Assembly: GCA_002803225.1 (NCBI GenBank)
Contig: NXFV01002064.1
Coordinates: 1 to 21,233 of the forward strand
Reading direction: 5' to 3'
Length of the DNA: 21,233 bases
From: Gamarada debralockiae
Taxonomy: Eukaryota; Ascomycota; Leotiomycetes; Helotiales; Hyphodiscaceae
Shown here: positions 1-9,852 of the stretch, piece after piece
How the letters are laid out: each line of letters opens with the position of its first letter
Numbering within the stretch: the first letter of the stretch is position 1
Position numbers and translations under genes: made by a program
Notes under the pieces: model-generated
Databases searched by the model: none
Told to the model about the DNA's origin: nothing
Seen by the model: only the letters and a program-made list of their open reading frames with translations

Positions 1-94
1 CTTACCGTCCACCAAAATATACTAGGGACCGAGGGTCGTATTCTTATTGGTCAGGTATTCTTATCTACAGGATTCTTATAGCCAGGTTTTACTG
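1..94. mobile_element. Right terminus of a Fot1/pogo-like DNA transposon (truncated by window edge)
   Basis: The sequence ends in CCAGGTTTTACTG at 82-94, followed by TA at 95-96, the target dinucleotide used by pogo/Tc1 elements. Inside it, the motif ATTCTTAT recurs at about 43, 55 and 72, like the subterminal repeats of such elements. The same end (CCAGGTTTGACTG then TA) closes the complete element at 14229-16562, so the two are related. No transposase sequence is in the window, and the left end lies outside it. The assignment rests on terminus similarity only. Confidence 0.5.
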
Positions 95-239
95 TATGCT
101 CGATCGACCTTAACAAAACACCGCTGAAAGTGGAGGTATTGACCTCCATTTTGCGAGGGTTTTTGTTCCAGCAGCTTATAGACCCTGGACCCCCTAATTA
201 CGAGTAACGATACTAAATATAGCTACAAGGAGAGCCGAA

Positions 240-491
240 ATGGCTACCCAAATGACTAATAAGGCTTGGCTGAAATTTCGCTAACGAATCGATATCTATA
301 CTCGGAAAATAGCTGAAGGAAGACTAAGTTGGACTAACGAGGAACTATATGCGTTTCTAGACTTTTAAAAGGAAGAGAATCGAGAGACTAAGAGGTTAGA
401 AGAAAGAGACCTTTTTAAGTAGAGGTGCAAGATATACTGGGACCGGCCTTAGAGCTTTATATACAAGAATCGCCCAACAAGCAAGTTCTAA
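240..491 (+). pseudogene. Short reading frame inactivated by four RIP-like stop codons
   Basis: An 84-codon frame starts with ATG at 240 and stays open in one phase except for stops at codons 15 (TAA), 43 (TAA), 61 (TAG) and 71 (TAG), before a final TAA at 489. Every stop is one C-to-T change from CAA or CAG, in the CpA context favoured by RIP. Between stops the residues look protein-like and charged, for example SWTNEELYAFLDF and KEENRETKRLEERDLFK. I do not recognise the family. The position next to a pogo end suggests a transposon-borne or transposon-flanking gene. It could also be a chance frame, but the uniform stop type argues against that. Confidence 0.4.
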
Positions 492-912
492 TGAGGAGCT
501 ATATTCTTTTATATATGTATAATTAGATAGTTTTGGAAGTAGCTTTGGAGAGCAGGTGTTTCCTAAAGGTATTAGTTATTAGTACTTTGTAATTATAATT
601 TGAGTTCAAATATTAATAACTTTTATCAAAAGCGATTCGATTTAAATAATTGTTTTTTATTAGCGAAAAGCCCTAACCTAAGGCTATTTATATATATAAA
701 AATCATTTAAATGCAACACGTAGTTGTTAAATAATTGCGAGGTGTTTGGAAGTAGTAGTTGTTGGGGAACTAACACCTGGTGCCTTTAATCACGAGCCAT
801 ATCCAAACCCTTCTCCCTGCTTTAATCAGGATTCTGTTTGACCTAGTGTAGCCTTACGCAAAACCCTGCCGCACATTTGTCCTAAGTCAATCCTATTTTT
901 GCTTTTTCTTTT
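492..912. other. AT-rich spacer without recognisable gene
   Basis: Strongly AT-rich between about 500 and 740, with TATATATA tracts. It ends at the 3' side of the minus-strand gene that stops at 913. No frame of useful length or family similarity was seen. The composition fits RIP-degraded repeat DNA. Confidence 0.4.
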
Positions 913-2219
913 TCAATTTTCAACGTTCTTGACCGTAAAGACCAACACGACCTGAGCGTCTTGAGCTTCGCTAACTGCGTCTGTATCGCTTGCTGTCACG
1001 GCTAGAGCCTCTGCGCTCGCATAGATGTCGACCTGGGTGACCTCCTTCATGCCCAGAGCCTGCTTGTGCGTCAGAAGGAAATACCCGACACCATTGCCGT
1101 TGGGGCTACCGAGAACGGCAGCGAATTCGTCGGGGTTGTCACCCGCGGTGAGCGTTAACCGGGTGGCCCACTGGTTAATAGGGAGTTAGTATATATTATC
1201 GGGGAGTGTTCCAAAATGAAAAGGAGGGAAACTGGTTGGAATGGCTTGTCTGTCGAGTGCATGACCAATGTCTCACATATCTCGAGGTCAAGTGGGACAA
1301 AGAATTTAGGAGACCGGATTATCCTTACAGTTGTGCCGATGGTCGAACCGCTGCCGTGCGCGTCTATTATCGCCTGCAGCAAGATCGCCAACGTGCCTTT
1401 GTTATAAACCCACTTTCGGATAATATAATAGACATTTGTGATATCAGTGCCAGTCTGCTGACAGCTATACCGCTGGTGCAAGTTCTCCATGTCAGCTTGC
1501 CAAAGAAATTGCAATGATTGATAAGAACTGGAACCGGAAGCGGAGGTTACCTACCCATTGGAGCCACGCAGCATCACTCCACTGCACAGCATCAAACAAT
1601 ATTAGTCCACGATCCTGCGGCATTGGGCCATGGGAACATTCGTACCTGCTGAATGTGCGTCACTGTTAAGCCTTGAGTCCTCCAGTCGATTCCAAACTCC
1701 TGACTCATTTGATAGGCAACACTCAGGTTGTTATCGCCGATGATAACACCGTTGGGTGGTACGAAGGAGTTGAAGAACTCTGCCTTTGTGACAATGCCAA
1801 GCACAGCTTGTGCCAGAACGGGGGCATTTGGGTTAGGCACTATCCAGCCTGGCTGGTCCTGAATCCATTGGTGGGTGATAATATTGGGGTTGGTGATGCC
1901 GAGGTTGTCGAAGGCCTGAGTCAGAGCATACGCACCCTCCTGTGCGCCGCCGAATGGTCGCCAGCCCTCTGTTCGAGATAGCACATCTGTTTGCAGATAC
2001 GCTGGAGCCTCCAAGGAATTGCCTCCATTAGCTATTTGAGCCTGTGCTATAGTCATGGGGAAAAGACAAAGCATTTCAGCTCCCAAGCTGACCGCATTTT
2101 CGTAGAGTGTTGCATCCACCCGCTTGGTGAGATTGGCGGGCCAGTCTCTGATGAAACATTAGCAAAGAGCCTACTCACATGGTAGGTGTTCGAAGCTTTT
2201 CACCTTCTGGATAGTGCAT
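913..2219 (-). CDS. Hypothetical protein, 364 residues, five exons, family not recognised
   Basis: Spliced model on the minus strand: exons 2179-2219, 1646-2147, 1551-1581, 1233-1495 and 913-1170. Introns are 31, 64, 55 and 62 nt. All have GT...AG ends; intron 2 contains ACTAAT and intron 4 ACTAAC branch-like sites. The joined frame is 1095 nt with no internal stop. The ATG at 2219 is preceded in frame by TGA, which supports this start. The protein begins MHYPEGEKLRTPT. It has a Gly/Asn/Pro-rich middle (EGWRPFGGAQEGAYALTQAF, then IQDQPGWIVPNPNAPVLAQA) and ends in an Ala/Val-rich stretch, VVLVFTVKNVEN. There is no signal peptide, no clear membrane segment and no catalytic motif I can name. The codons carry no RIP-like stops, unlike the neighbouring relics, so the gene is probably functional. 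Least certain are the 31-nt first intron, which is very short, and the donor of intron 3 (GTAACC chosen over GTAGGT to keep frame). Confidence 0.7.
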
Positions 2220-4348
2220 CGCCTGAGCTCAGACTGGTAGTCAGGAGCTTTGCAGTGTCTGGATTTGATGGCGTAGTAAGATTGGCTCTGCCGAGTTTGC
2301 TCTGGAGGAGGATCTGAAGCGGATCATCTCTACGCGGGTATTAATTCTTAAAATTCGTTTTTGAGGGATTTCAAGTGACATCCTACGTTTCTGGGGCACT
2401 GAGAGCGGCTCCGAGTGTATTTTATAGGATGAATAGTAAGACAACGGCATATTGATAAAGTATCGCCATCTCAAGGAATCATAACAACTGTGTGGAGTCT
2501 GTGAAGTTTTTTTCTGTTTCTTCTTTAAATCAAAATATTTCACCAACGGCATTAAAGCCTTGCGGGAACGTCCTTTGCTTTCTAGTATGTCTGCGGCGTT
2601 TTTCTGATTACGAGTCGATATACGTTTATAAGTTAAAGTTCTCGTTTCCTTGCAGAGAGTGTGACAATTCTACCAACCATGCAAGCGCCTCAATTTTGGC
2701 GGGCCTTCACAGAGGTGTTGGATCAAATACTCAAGAAATTATTCTACTTCTAATCCTTCCCGCAGTTCTACGTCCGCAAAGTTCAATTCTCCTATCTGTA
2801 GCCGGAGGTCTGGTGCGGGATGAGCGGCGCAGCCATATTGCCCTTGTCGTTGCGGGGTTATCAATAGTTTGCAATGGACTTCATGTGCATTTTTATTGGC
2901 GCCTCCGTCCCCATTGTACCTAGTTTAAACGTCTTCGGTCTGCTTCTTTAAGGCACAGTTTACCTTTGACCTATCGAGTGCCCAAGAACTCCAACGCTTG
3001 TTCCGCCACCCACATGTCGAACTGCGCCGCTAAGCAACCTTAAATTTTGAGCCGAGCTTGACGGTGAGATTTCTGCAATCTAATCTCAGCCCCAGAAATA
3101 ATGCAATTCTCCGTCTACCCTCATTCAAGCTCTGTGTTGTATTGCAAAACTGTGAACAGCTCAGACGGTCACAAGTTTTTGAAAGATGTTAGAGCCCGTG
3201 CAAGGCATTGTCATAATAAGCCTCAAGTCCTGGTGAAATGCCTGAGAAAGTCGAGTGGGCAGAGGGGTTAATGACACATCACCGGACCAGTCGCCTTGTA
3301 GAGGCGGCTTTAGCCAGGTGAGTGCCGAAATGCCCGATATTTGGAAATTTGCTTGGGCATTTGTTATCTTCAAGAAAGATTATACAGCGGCCAGGAAGAC
3401 AGCGGCAGGGTCGCTTGGGCCGGATGCGCTAGCCTGTAATCTCGCTTCGTTCGGATTCCCGCCTATTAGCTAGCTCCATGCTACACACACCTCTTCAGAA
3501 ATATCGAATCTCACGGGGCAGACTGCCACCAGTTCCTGAGTGAGGTGCACAGGATCTACCCCATGCCTTTGAGAGGTAAGCTGATTTCAACAGCTCCCGC
3601 GACCACAAGCTAACTCACACGTGTTTCATCAGAGAAAACCTCGGAAACCCCCACCAGACACGGATAGAGACACACGTTATGGTAGCTTCTACTTCCAGTC
3701 CCCTTTGCTGTTCCCCGTCAGCCACACGTTATCACCAACAATAAACGTGCATACAGATGCAGGCTGCTCATTCCAATTCCCAATATTCAAGCTACGTGAC
3801 CATCTTCTCCGTTCTGGACCTGTTGAAACTTACGACCCATGCCGATACTGTCATCAGTCTGAGTTAGACCGATGCATGATCAAGGCACAATCTCTAGCAA
3901 TATGGAGGTTGGGTCCGGTTTTGACGTGATTCCTACAATCAAGGATTGCAAGGAGCATAGTGTTATCGGCGGGGTACGAAGAAAGATTTCTCTATATTGA
4001 ATTAATTGAAAATAAAGTTCCCAGAAGTATTCGGCAAGTTGCGAAGCTATTTGATATCATTAGAGACTACCTTCAATTGCCATGTGCTCATATGCTACCC
4101 TGTCAAGGTCTTTACTCCCACGCTTCGTATCGGTGCTTCTGCAAGTACAAATTGGCGATAGCTTTGTACGACCTTCCTTTCTGAAGTCTTGAGCTCCCTC
4201 CAGAATACCAAGTCCACTCCGTGCACATTGAAACCGACCTTGATACGTTACACACTTGACCCACGTTTCATAAGTAGATTTACTTTTCTCCACTGTTAAA
4301 CTCTACTACGAATCCTCAAGGAACGGATTACTCGTGCTTAGCTTCGCC
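2220..4348. other. Intergenic region without convincing gene
   Basis: Several open stretches of 60-140 codons occur on both strands, but none has a recognisable motif, plausible splice context or support from a neighbouring exon. The only segment with a protein-like look is listed separately at 2679-2951. The last few hundred bases should contain the promoter of the plus-strand gene starting at 4349; I see no strong TATA box. Confidence 0.5.
2679..2951 (+). pseudogene. Possible decayed coding fragment with three TAA/TAG stops
   Basis: Reading from ATG at 2679 gives 91 codons in one phase to TAA at 2949, interrupted at 2751 (TAA), 2799 (TAG) and 2865 (TAG). The start (MQAPQFWRAFTEVLDQILKK) and a hydrophobic later part (FAMDFMCIFIGASVPIVP) look more protein-like than the competing open frame that overlaps it. 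All three stops can arise from CAA, CAG or TGG by RIP-type mutation. I cannot name a family; it may be a dead gene fragment or chance. Confidence 0.22.
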
Positions 4349-7300
4349 ATGGCGATATTTAAAGTCAATCTCGCTACCGCCGTCGCCCTCACTCTGGTCT
4401 CAACTGTGCTAGGCTCACCTGTCTCCATCTCAACAATATTCGACGGCCTACTCCGGAATGAGACCATTGCCGTTTTGGATTCTCGTGCTAATGGCATCAG
4501 TGTGATGGTAGTAGGCGATTCCATTACCCAAGGGAAAGAAGGCGATTGGACCTGGCGGTATCGACTATGGGAGTGGTTTAATGACCAGGGAGTTCAGGTT
4601 GACTGTTCGTTACTCTATATTTTGTCGTTTCTGTTAAAGTTTCCAGAGTGTTGAAATACTCTTTTCCTCCCTCGGTTCTGTTGAAGAGGAGTGTCGTTAC
4701 TCCGCATTAGAAGTGCTAACTAAAAGATCTTAAACAGTCGTCGGCCCATTCGTCGGAACTAGGCCTCCAGATTCCGCGGCCCCGGAAGGTCCACCGGCTC
4801 TACAAGATGCCCCCGTGGTGAATAACGACGATCCTGGACCTGCAATTACCACTGGAGGCTACGCGGTGGGCGTGGATCCTAACTTCGACAGCGATCATTT
4901 CGGGGCATGGGGACGCCAATTAGCGCAAGATGTAACCTTGATCGGGGGCTTGGTACAGACTTATCAACCAGACTATCTTCTCGTCTTGCTTGGATTTAAC
5001 GACGTCGGCTGGGTACGCATTAGAGGAGCAGCGTAATTCCTAGTGGTCTAGAATCCTTCCAAATAAAGCAATGACTGACTCCGTCGCTTATATAGTTTAT
5101 CAGCGATGCGCAAGGCACCTTCCAAAGCATGCAGAACTTTATCAGTGCAGCTCGTGCTGCTAAGCCCGATGTCAAAATGGCCCTTGGCAACATTCCACAA
5201 CGAGCCTTTATAGGCGGACGGAGCGATCTTCCTATTAAAACGGATGTGTACAATCAGATTCTTGCAGCAGAGATTCCCGTGTTAAGTATGGCCCTTCTTA
5301 ATGGCATTCACATTATCTTCTGTGGCGCTCTACAATACTTAAGAGATCAAAACCCTGTGCAAGGGTTCGAGGAGAAAGGAATGATAGAACAAAGCATGAT
5401 TAATGTCCTTCCGAGATATCACCTTAAAGGTTGCCCTGATATTTCAAAGCTGACACCTTTAATTTTTAGGCACTTCAACTTCCCAGATTGAACTTGTGCA
5501 AATTCGAGAAAACTACGAATGCGACGTTGATGGCTGCCCTGCTGGTTACGATGGGTTGCATCCTAATGTGCTAGGTTAGTCCAGTCGGAAAGACCGAAAT
5601 GAGTCTGTCTCAGATTGAGGAGAGAACTCACTTTATTCCTAGGCGAGTACCAGATAGCTCAAGCTTTCTCCATCACTCTAGTCAACGGGTTTTCGATAGG
5701 AGCCAGCCCAATTAGTATTCCTGCGAGCCTGCCAGTTCGACCTATCTCTATCCCTACCAACTTTGTAGCAGTCTCGAGCGTTGAAGGTATCACAGTAACT
5801 TGGGACGAAGTCTATGGTGCAATGGGCTATGATATCCAGTACCAAGTCATTGGCACTGGTACCTGGAATACCTGGTCTATGACCTCCAATCGCTACGACA
5901 CCTCTGAGGTCCTTGATGGCTGGGTAGTTGAATTTATGATTCGTACCAGTAACGGCGATACAGTAAAGTCCGATGTGAGAAGATCCAACCTTTCCTATTC
6001 CACTCTCATTCGATCGAATTTTGTTTATATTGTTCACATGCTTGTGGACCTCCCCTTCGCGGCTTCAGGCTGTTCAATTTCCTTCTGATATGCTTTGATG
6101 AGGAAATACTGACTCAAGATAACCCAGTGGTCTGGAATAATCTCCGCAGTATGCCATCCCCAGACACCTGGACCACCGTCTGGGGTTCAAACCAGTGCTA
6201 CTGCAACTGGAGTAGATATCTCCTGGGAAGCAATGGATGATATCATCGAGTATGCCGTTTGGGTCTACGACCGGGACACAGTCGGAGCGTTCGTAGATAT
6301 CCTCGGCATTGAGTCTACACGGTTGTCTGCACACGTCGACTCACTTACTCCGGGTATTCACTACATTATTGCTGTCCAAGCATGGAAGTAAGTGTCCTCC
6401 GAGTCTTTTCTGTCTCTTCTAGCTTGTTTCGGGAACGGCAAGATATGAAACCCTTTATGAATATGTCTAGCCGTTCCCGAAACATACCTCGCAGTTGCTG
6501 AATCACCCTCCATCCTCTTAATTCTCTCCCAAAGAAGTAATACTAACTCCGAGATCTCCCGCAGCGAAGATGGTGGAGGCTTCCTTGCTGGTGGCCCAGG
6601 TGTGACGATCGGTGAAGGAAGACCCCCGGCACCTACAAACTTACAAATTACCTCAATTGATGCCACTACTGTCCAACTCGACTGGTGTGGCTCCCATGAA
6701 GCGGCAGGCTACTACTACTGGTCGCAGGATATCAATGACAACGGTACCGAGCCAGTCAAGGTGCCGGGTTCCTCTACCACTGAGACTACTAGTAGCTGGT
6801 ACTACCTGTTTCCAGGCGTCTGGAACTATGAATTCTGTATGAGCGCCTTTAATGGTGAACTGGAATCGGGATTATCCAACTGCGTGGTATGTCTATTTTA
6901 TTAACTTCCCATCCCAGCATATCAAGCGCTCTAAATCGGCAGCCATCCTTCCTCGCTGGTCTACTGTTTGCTTGAGGATGAATGCATTCCCTTTCTTTCC
7001 CGTTCACCTATTAAGGTTATAGGCCAAATTCCAAGGGTGGTCTCATGGCCAGATTCTCACTAAATCTTCACTCTTGCAGGTAGCCCCTCAACCTGGGCAA
7101 GTCGCAGGTGGCCCAGTCGTTGGCGCAGACTGTTATCGCGGAGGCGGTGTCGTAGTTGGTGATGGCTGGGGTGACCCAGTACCATCCTGCACTGCTGGCA
7201 CTGGCTCAGGTAATTACGGTGATCTCTGCATCTTCAGTTGTAGTCTAGGTTTCTGCCCACCACCCTGCACCTGTACAGCCCAGGGTCCTCAAGTCCCTCT

Positions 7301-9225
7301 ACCAGCTTCTACTGGGGATATCGGCTATCCTCTCTCTGGTGAGGATGACAGCTACGACGCTCTTTGCAGCTTTGCATGCAGTCTTGGATACTGTCCATCC
7401 AATGCTTGTGGAGAGACTCCAGGCTCTGGCTCCGGCACCGGTTCCAATGCTGGTGAGGGCATCATTTACTTGCCACCATCCGTCTGGGACTCGGGCCAAC
7501 AAAACATTGGGTGCAATGGAGATTGTACCTTCATTTTTCCTCCATTTCCTCTCCCTACCCCAGAAGTAATCGACTGGCCTTTCCTGACGACGTCCCTGCT
7601 TTCCTCATCGGCTGGATCTATATTTACTATAACGACAACCATAAGTGTCCCGGCTTTTACTATAACCGAGATCAGTTACTGGTCCGTCACAGTCGGAAGT
7701 GGCGATCCAACTATTGCTACGTTTGTTCCTGAACAAAGTGTCATGCCACCAGCATTTATTCTCACATTGCCTGGCAATGAAGCCACCTTTCCACCAACGC
7801 CATTCCCATCATATTCAGACTCAAAGCCTGTACCTACTAGTTCATCATCAACAACACTAGCTCCATTCTTCTATCAATACCCGTATGGCGTCTCCATTCA
7901 GCCTCAGCCAACGATCCTCATTAGCACGCCTTCGCCTACGACAGCATTTACATACTCAAGCACATCAGACACGGGTTCGCAGCCCACATGTACCTCTGGC
8001 TGTGGCTCGCACAATTGCGGCCTGTTTGGATGTGGCTTGGGGTGCGGTATTTTTGGATGCTGGGGTGGCTGCGGGATCTTTGGATGCGGCGGGGGCTGTG
8101 GAATCTTGGGATGTGGAGGAGGTTGCACACTTCCTGGAGGATGTGGCTCAACAAGTTGTCCATTGATTGTTCCCGGATGTAGTAATCCTGGCTGCGTGCT
8201 TGGATGTCCTGGCCCAGGCATAGGCGAGAGTGAAGGCGAAGGAGAGGGAGATGAGCCTACAAGCAGTAAGTGTTATGTTTATTTTCTTTCTTTGGAGTGT
8301 TTTGTTCGAAGTTTCGAGAGTTTTGAGAGTCAGGGGAGACTTAAGACTGGACCTCATCTGCAAGGACCTGCAGAGTACCTTCACTCTACGAAGAAGAGTT
8401 GCTGACGCCGAGACTTTAGCCGAGACAACATCTTCATGCGCAAAAACTACAGTCACTGACTACTGGGTATCCTGTTTCTCCGATTCCTGTACCACAACAT
8501 CTTCTGCTATTGAAACCGGCTGCTCCCTTACAGCAACAGCCACCACGATCGGCTCTTACTGTCCCGCGACGGTAAGCGTCGATCCCGTTGATGATGACCA
8601 AGGAGACGGCGATACTACCTTTCAGGACGTTGGAATGATCGTCACTGCCACCTACCCCGAGAGCATTCAAATCGGGCAGACACCATTACCGGTGATCGGC
8701 GGCTTTGTTGATATCAGCGGAATCGCGTACTCGGTGGCCGATGTTACCTCTCCCACAGAGACATCGCTGGGCAGCCAAGATGTGACCATTTTCCCGGCCT
8801 TCATCGGCAGCAGCTACTCTATAACAGCGACTTATCTCACTATTGAAACTGTGAGTGAGCCGCCGGTCACCACGACATGGGGCGTCATCCCCACTCCACC
8901 AGAAGCAACATGTTCGATCCAGGGCAATCTTGACAACGAAGGTGTCGCAGTCTGGACTAACTATGTCACCGACGGTGGCGCCGCATTATTGGCTGCCCTA
9001 AAATCGGCATGCGGCGATCTGGGGCTCAGCGACTGGTCTGTGGATGGCTCTTTAAACACATATACAGACTCAAATGGGGTCAATTGGGAAGCGGACAACG
9101 ACTTTAGATTTACCTTGGGTCTTGCTCGAGCAGCTGCTGAATTGGAGTGTGTTAATAAGGGCATTGCAAATGCAGGTGGGGACCCAAATAATCCTACTTG
9201 TGACTTTACACCTGCTCTGGGATGA
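4349..9225 (+). CDS. Secreted multimodular SGNH hydrolase with FN3 domains and Cys-rich repeats
   Basis: Nine exons: 4349-4604, 4738-5012, 5096-5285, 5470-5574, 5643-5974, 6119-6387, 6565-6886, 7080-8265 and 8420-9225. They join to 3741 nt, 1246 residues. Residues 1-22 form a signal peptide. The SGNH blocks are GDSITQG (Ser58), GFND (Gly171, Asn173) and DGLHPN (Asp268, His271), so the esterase core of residues 50-290 looks catalytically complete. Three FN3-like domains follow: about 300-386, 395-475 and 485-580. Next come two short Cys modules (YGDLCIFSCSLGFCP at about 629-643 and YDALCSFACSLGYCP at about 675-688) resembling the CBM24-type modules of fungal alpha-1,3-glucanases. After them come a Ser/Thr/Pro linker, a Cys/Gly repeat (896-931), an acidic run and a C-terminal module (about 1142-1246). 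The likely role is extracellular deacylation of a polysaccharide, held to cell-wall glucan; the substrate is inferred only. Splice sites are mostly consensus (GTAAGT, GTATGT, GTGAGA; TACTAAC in intron 6). Least certain is the last acceptor: 8419 was chosen, with 8398 as the alternative. Confidence 0.85.
6425..6484. repeat. 15-bp perfect inverted repeat inside intron 6 of the SGNH gene
   Basis: TGTTTCGGGAACGGC at 6425-6439 is the exact reverse complement of 6470-6484, with a 30-nt loop. The element lies wholly within the 177-nt intron 6388-6564, between the donor and the TACTAAC branch site at 6541. In RNA it would form a stable hairpin that brings the donor and branch site closer together. 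It might also be a tiny insertion footprint. Confidence 0.8.
8016..8123 (+). repeat. Four tandem 27-bp units encoding a 9-residue Cys/Gly repeat
   Basis: Units begin at 8016, 8043, 8070 and 8097, each 27 bp and in frame. They encode CGLFGCGLG, CGIFGCWGG, CGIFGCGGG and CGILGCGGG (residues about 896-931 of the SGNH protein). Cysteines sit at positions 1 and 6 of every unit. Synonymous differences between units show these are not fresh duplications. Flanking Cys-rich sequence (CTSGCGSHN before; GGCGSTSC and CVLGCPG after) extends the same composition. Confidence 0.9.
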
Positions 9226-9852
9226 AGACGGTCTACCTGGTGTCTGGATGACTTTCGGATTTCTTAAAAAGTGATCGCAGGGAGTTGATTAATATGATCA
9301 ACTTCATTGTGTATATATAAAATTTTCCCTCTCTATTAAGTATTAAGAAGCATCTCGCCCTAGGGCACATTAAATGACAGTCTTGATAAATCAACATGAA
9401 AGCAGGCAGGCGTCAATCGAGCCTTGATACCTCTGATGAGTGTTTCCAGGCTCTGAAAGTCGAATTGTAGAAGACTTTGAATCGCAAATTAGGCGGTAAA
9501 GAAGTTCTATAAGTTGAATGCAATCAATCACTATGGTCACCTTCTACAATTAGACGCGGTGTCCTGTCTTCTCTGATGGTGAAGGACCTGTATTTTCTTG
9601 GAATTCTTCACCTTCGCATTTCCAGTGGTGATGCCCTGTTTTGGAGGTACTGCAGCTGTGCCTGTACGGAGCTCGAGAACCCCTGAAGCACCGCCACCGG
9701 AGGCCGAATTCCGCTCGCCTCAAGTGCCAAGCTTACCCCTCTAAATCTGCAATTCCTCACAGCACTATAGAGGCTATTCCCCAAACCACTTAGGATCCGG
9801 CGAACCCGCACCCTTCATCCTAACAATTCTACGCCAATCTTTAAAAAGTGAA
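9226..9852. other. Intergenic region between two plus-strand genes
   Basis: It contains the AT-rich 3' flank of the SGNH gene (TATATATAAAATTTT near 9311) and the upstream region of the F-box gene. No gene or clear regulatory motif was seen. A 67-codon minus-strand frame at 9608-9811 has no recognisable features. Confidence 0.45.

Noticed and set aside
1155..1514. 119-codon minus-strand open frame as a separate gene
   Set aside because: Its core is exon 4 of the five-exon gene 913-2219. Its ends read into introns 3 and 4, which have GT-AG borders and join in phase.
2492..2923. 143-codon plus-strand open frame
   Set aside because: No recognisable motif, and it conflicts with a better-looking though stop-interrupted reading of the same region (2679-2951).
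7885..8221. Several overlapping open frames on both strands
   Set aside because: They are shadows of the repetitive Gly/Cys coding of exon 8; Pro/His/Cys composition on the antisense strand follows from the repeat.
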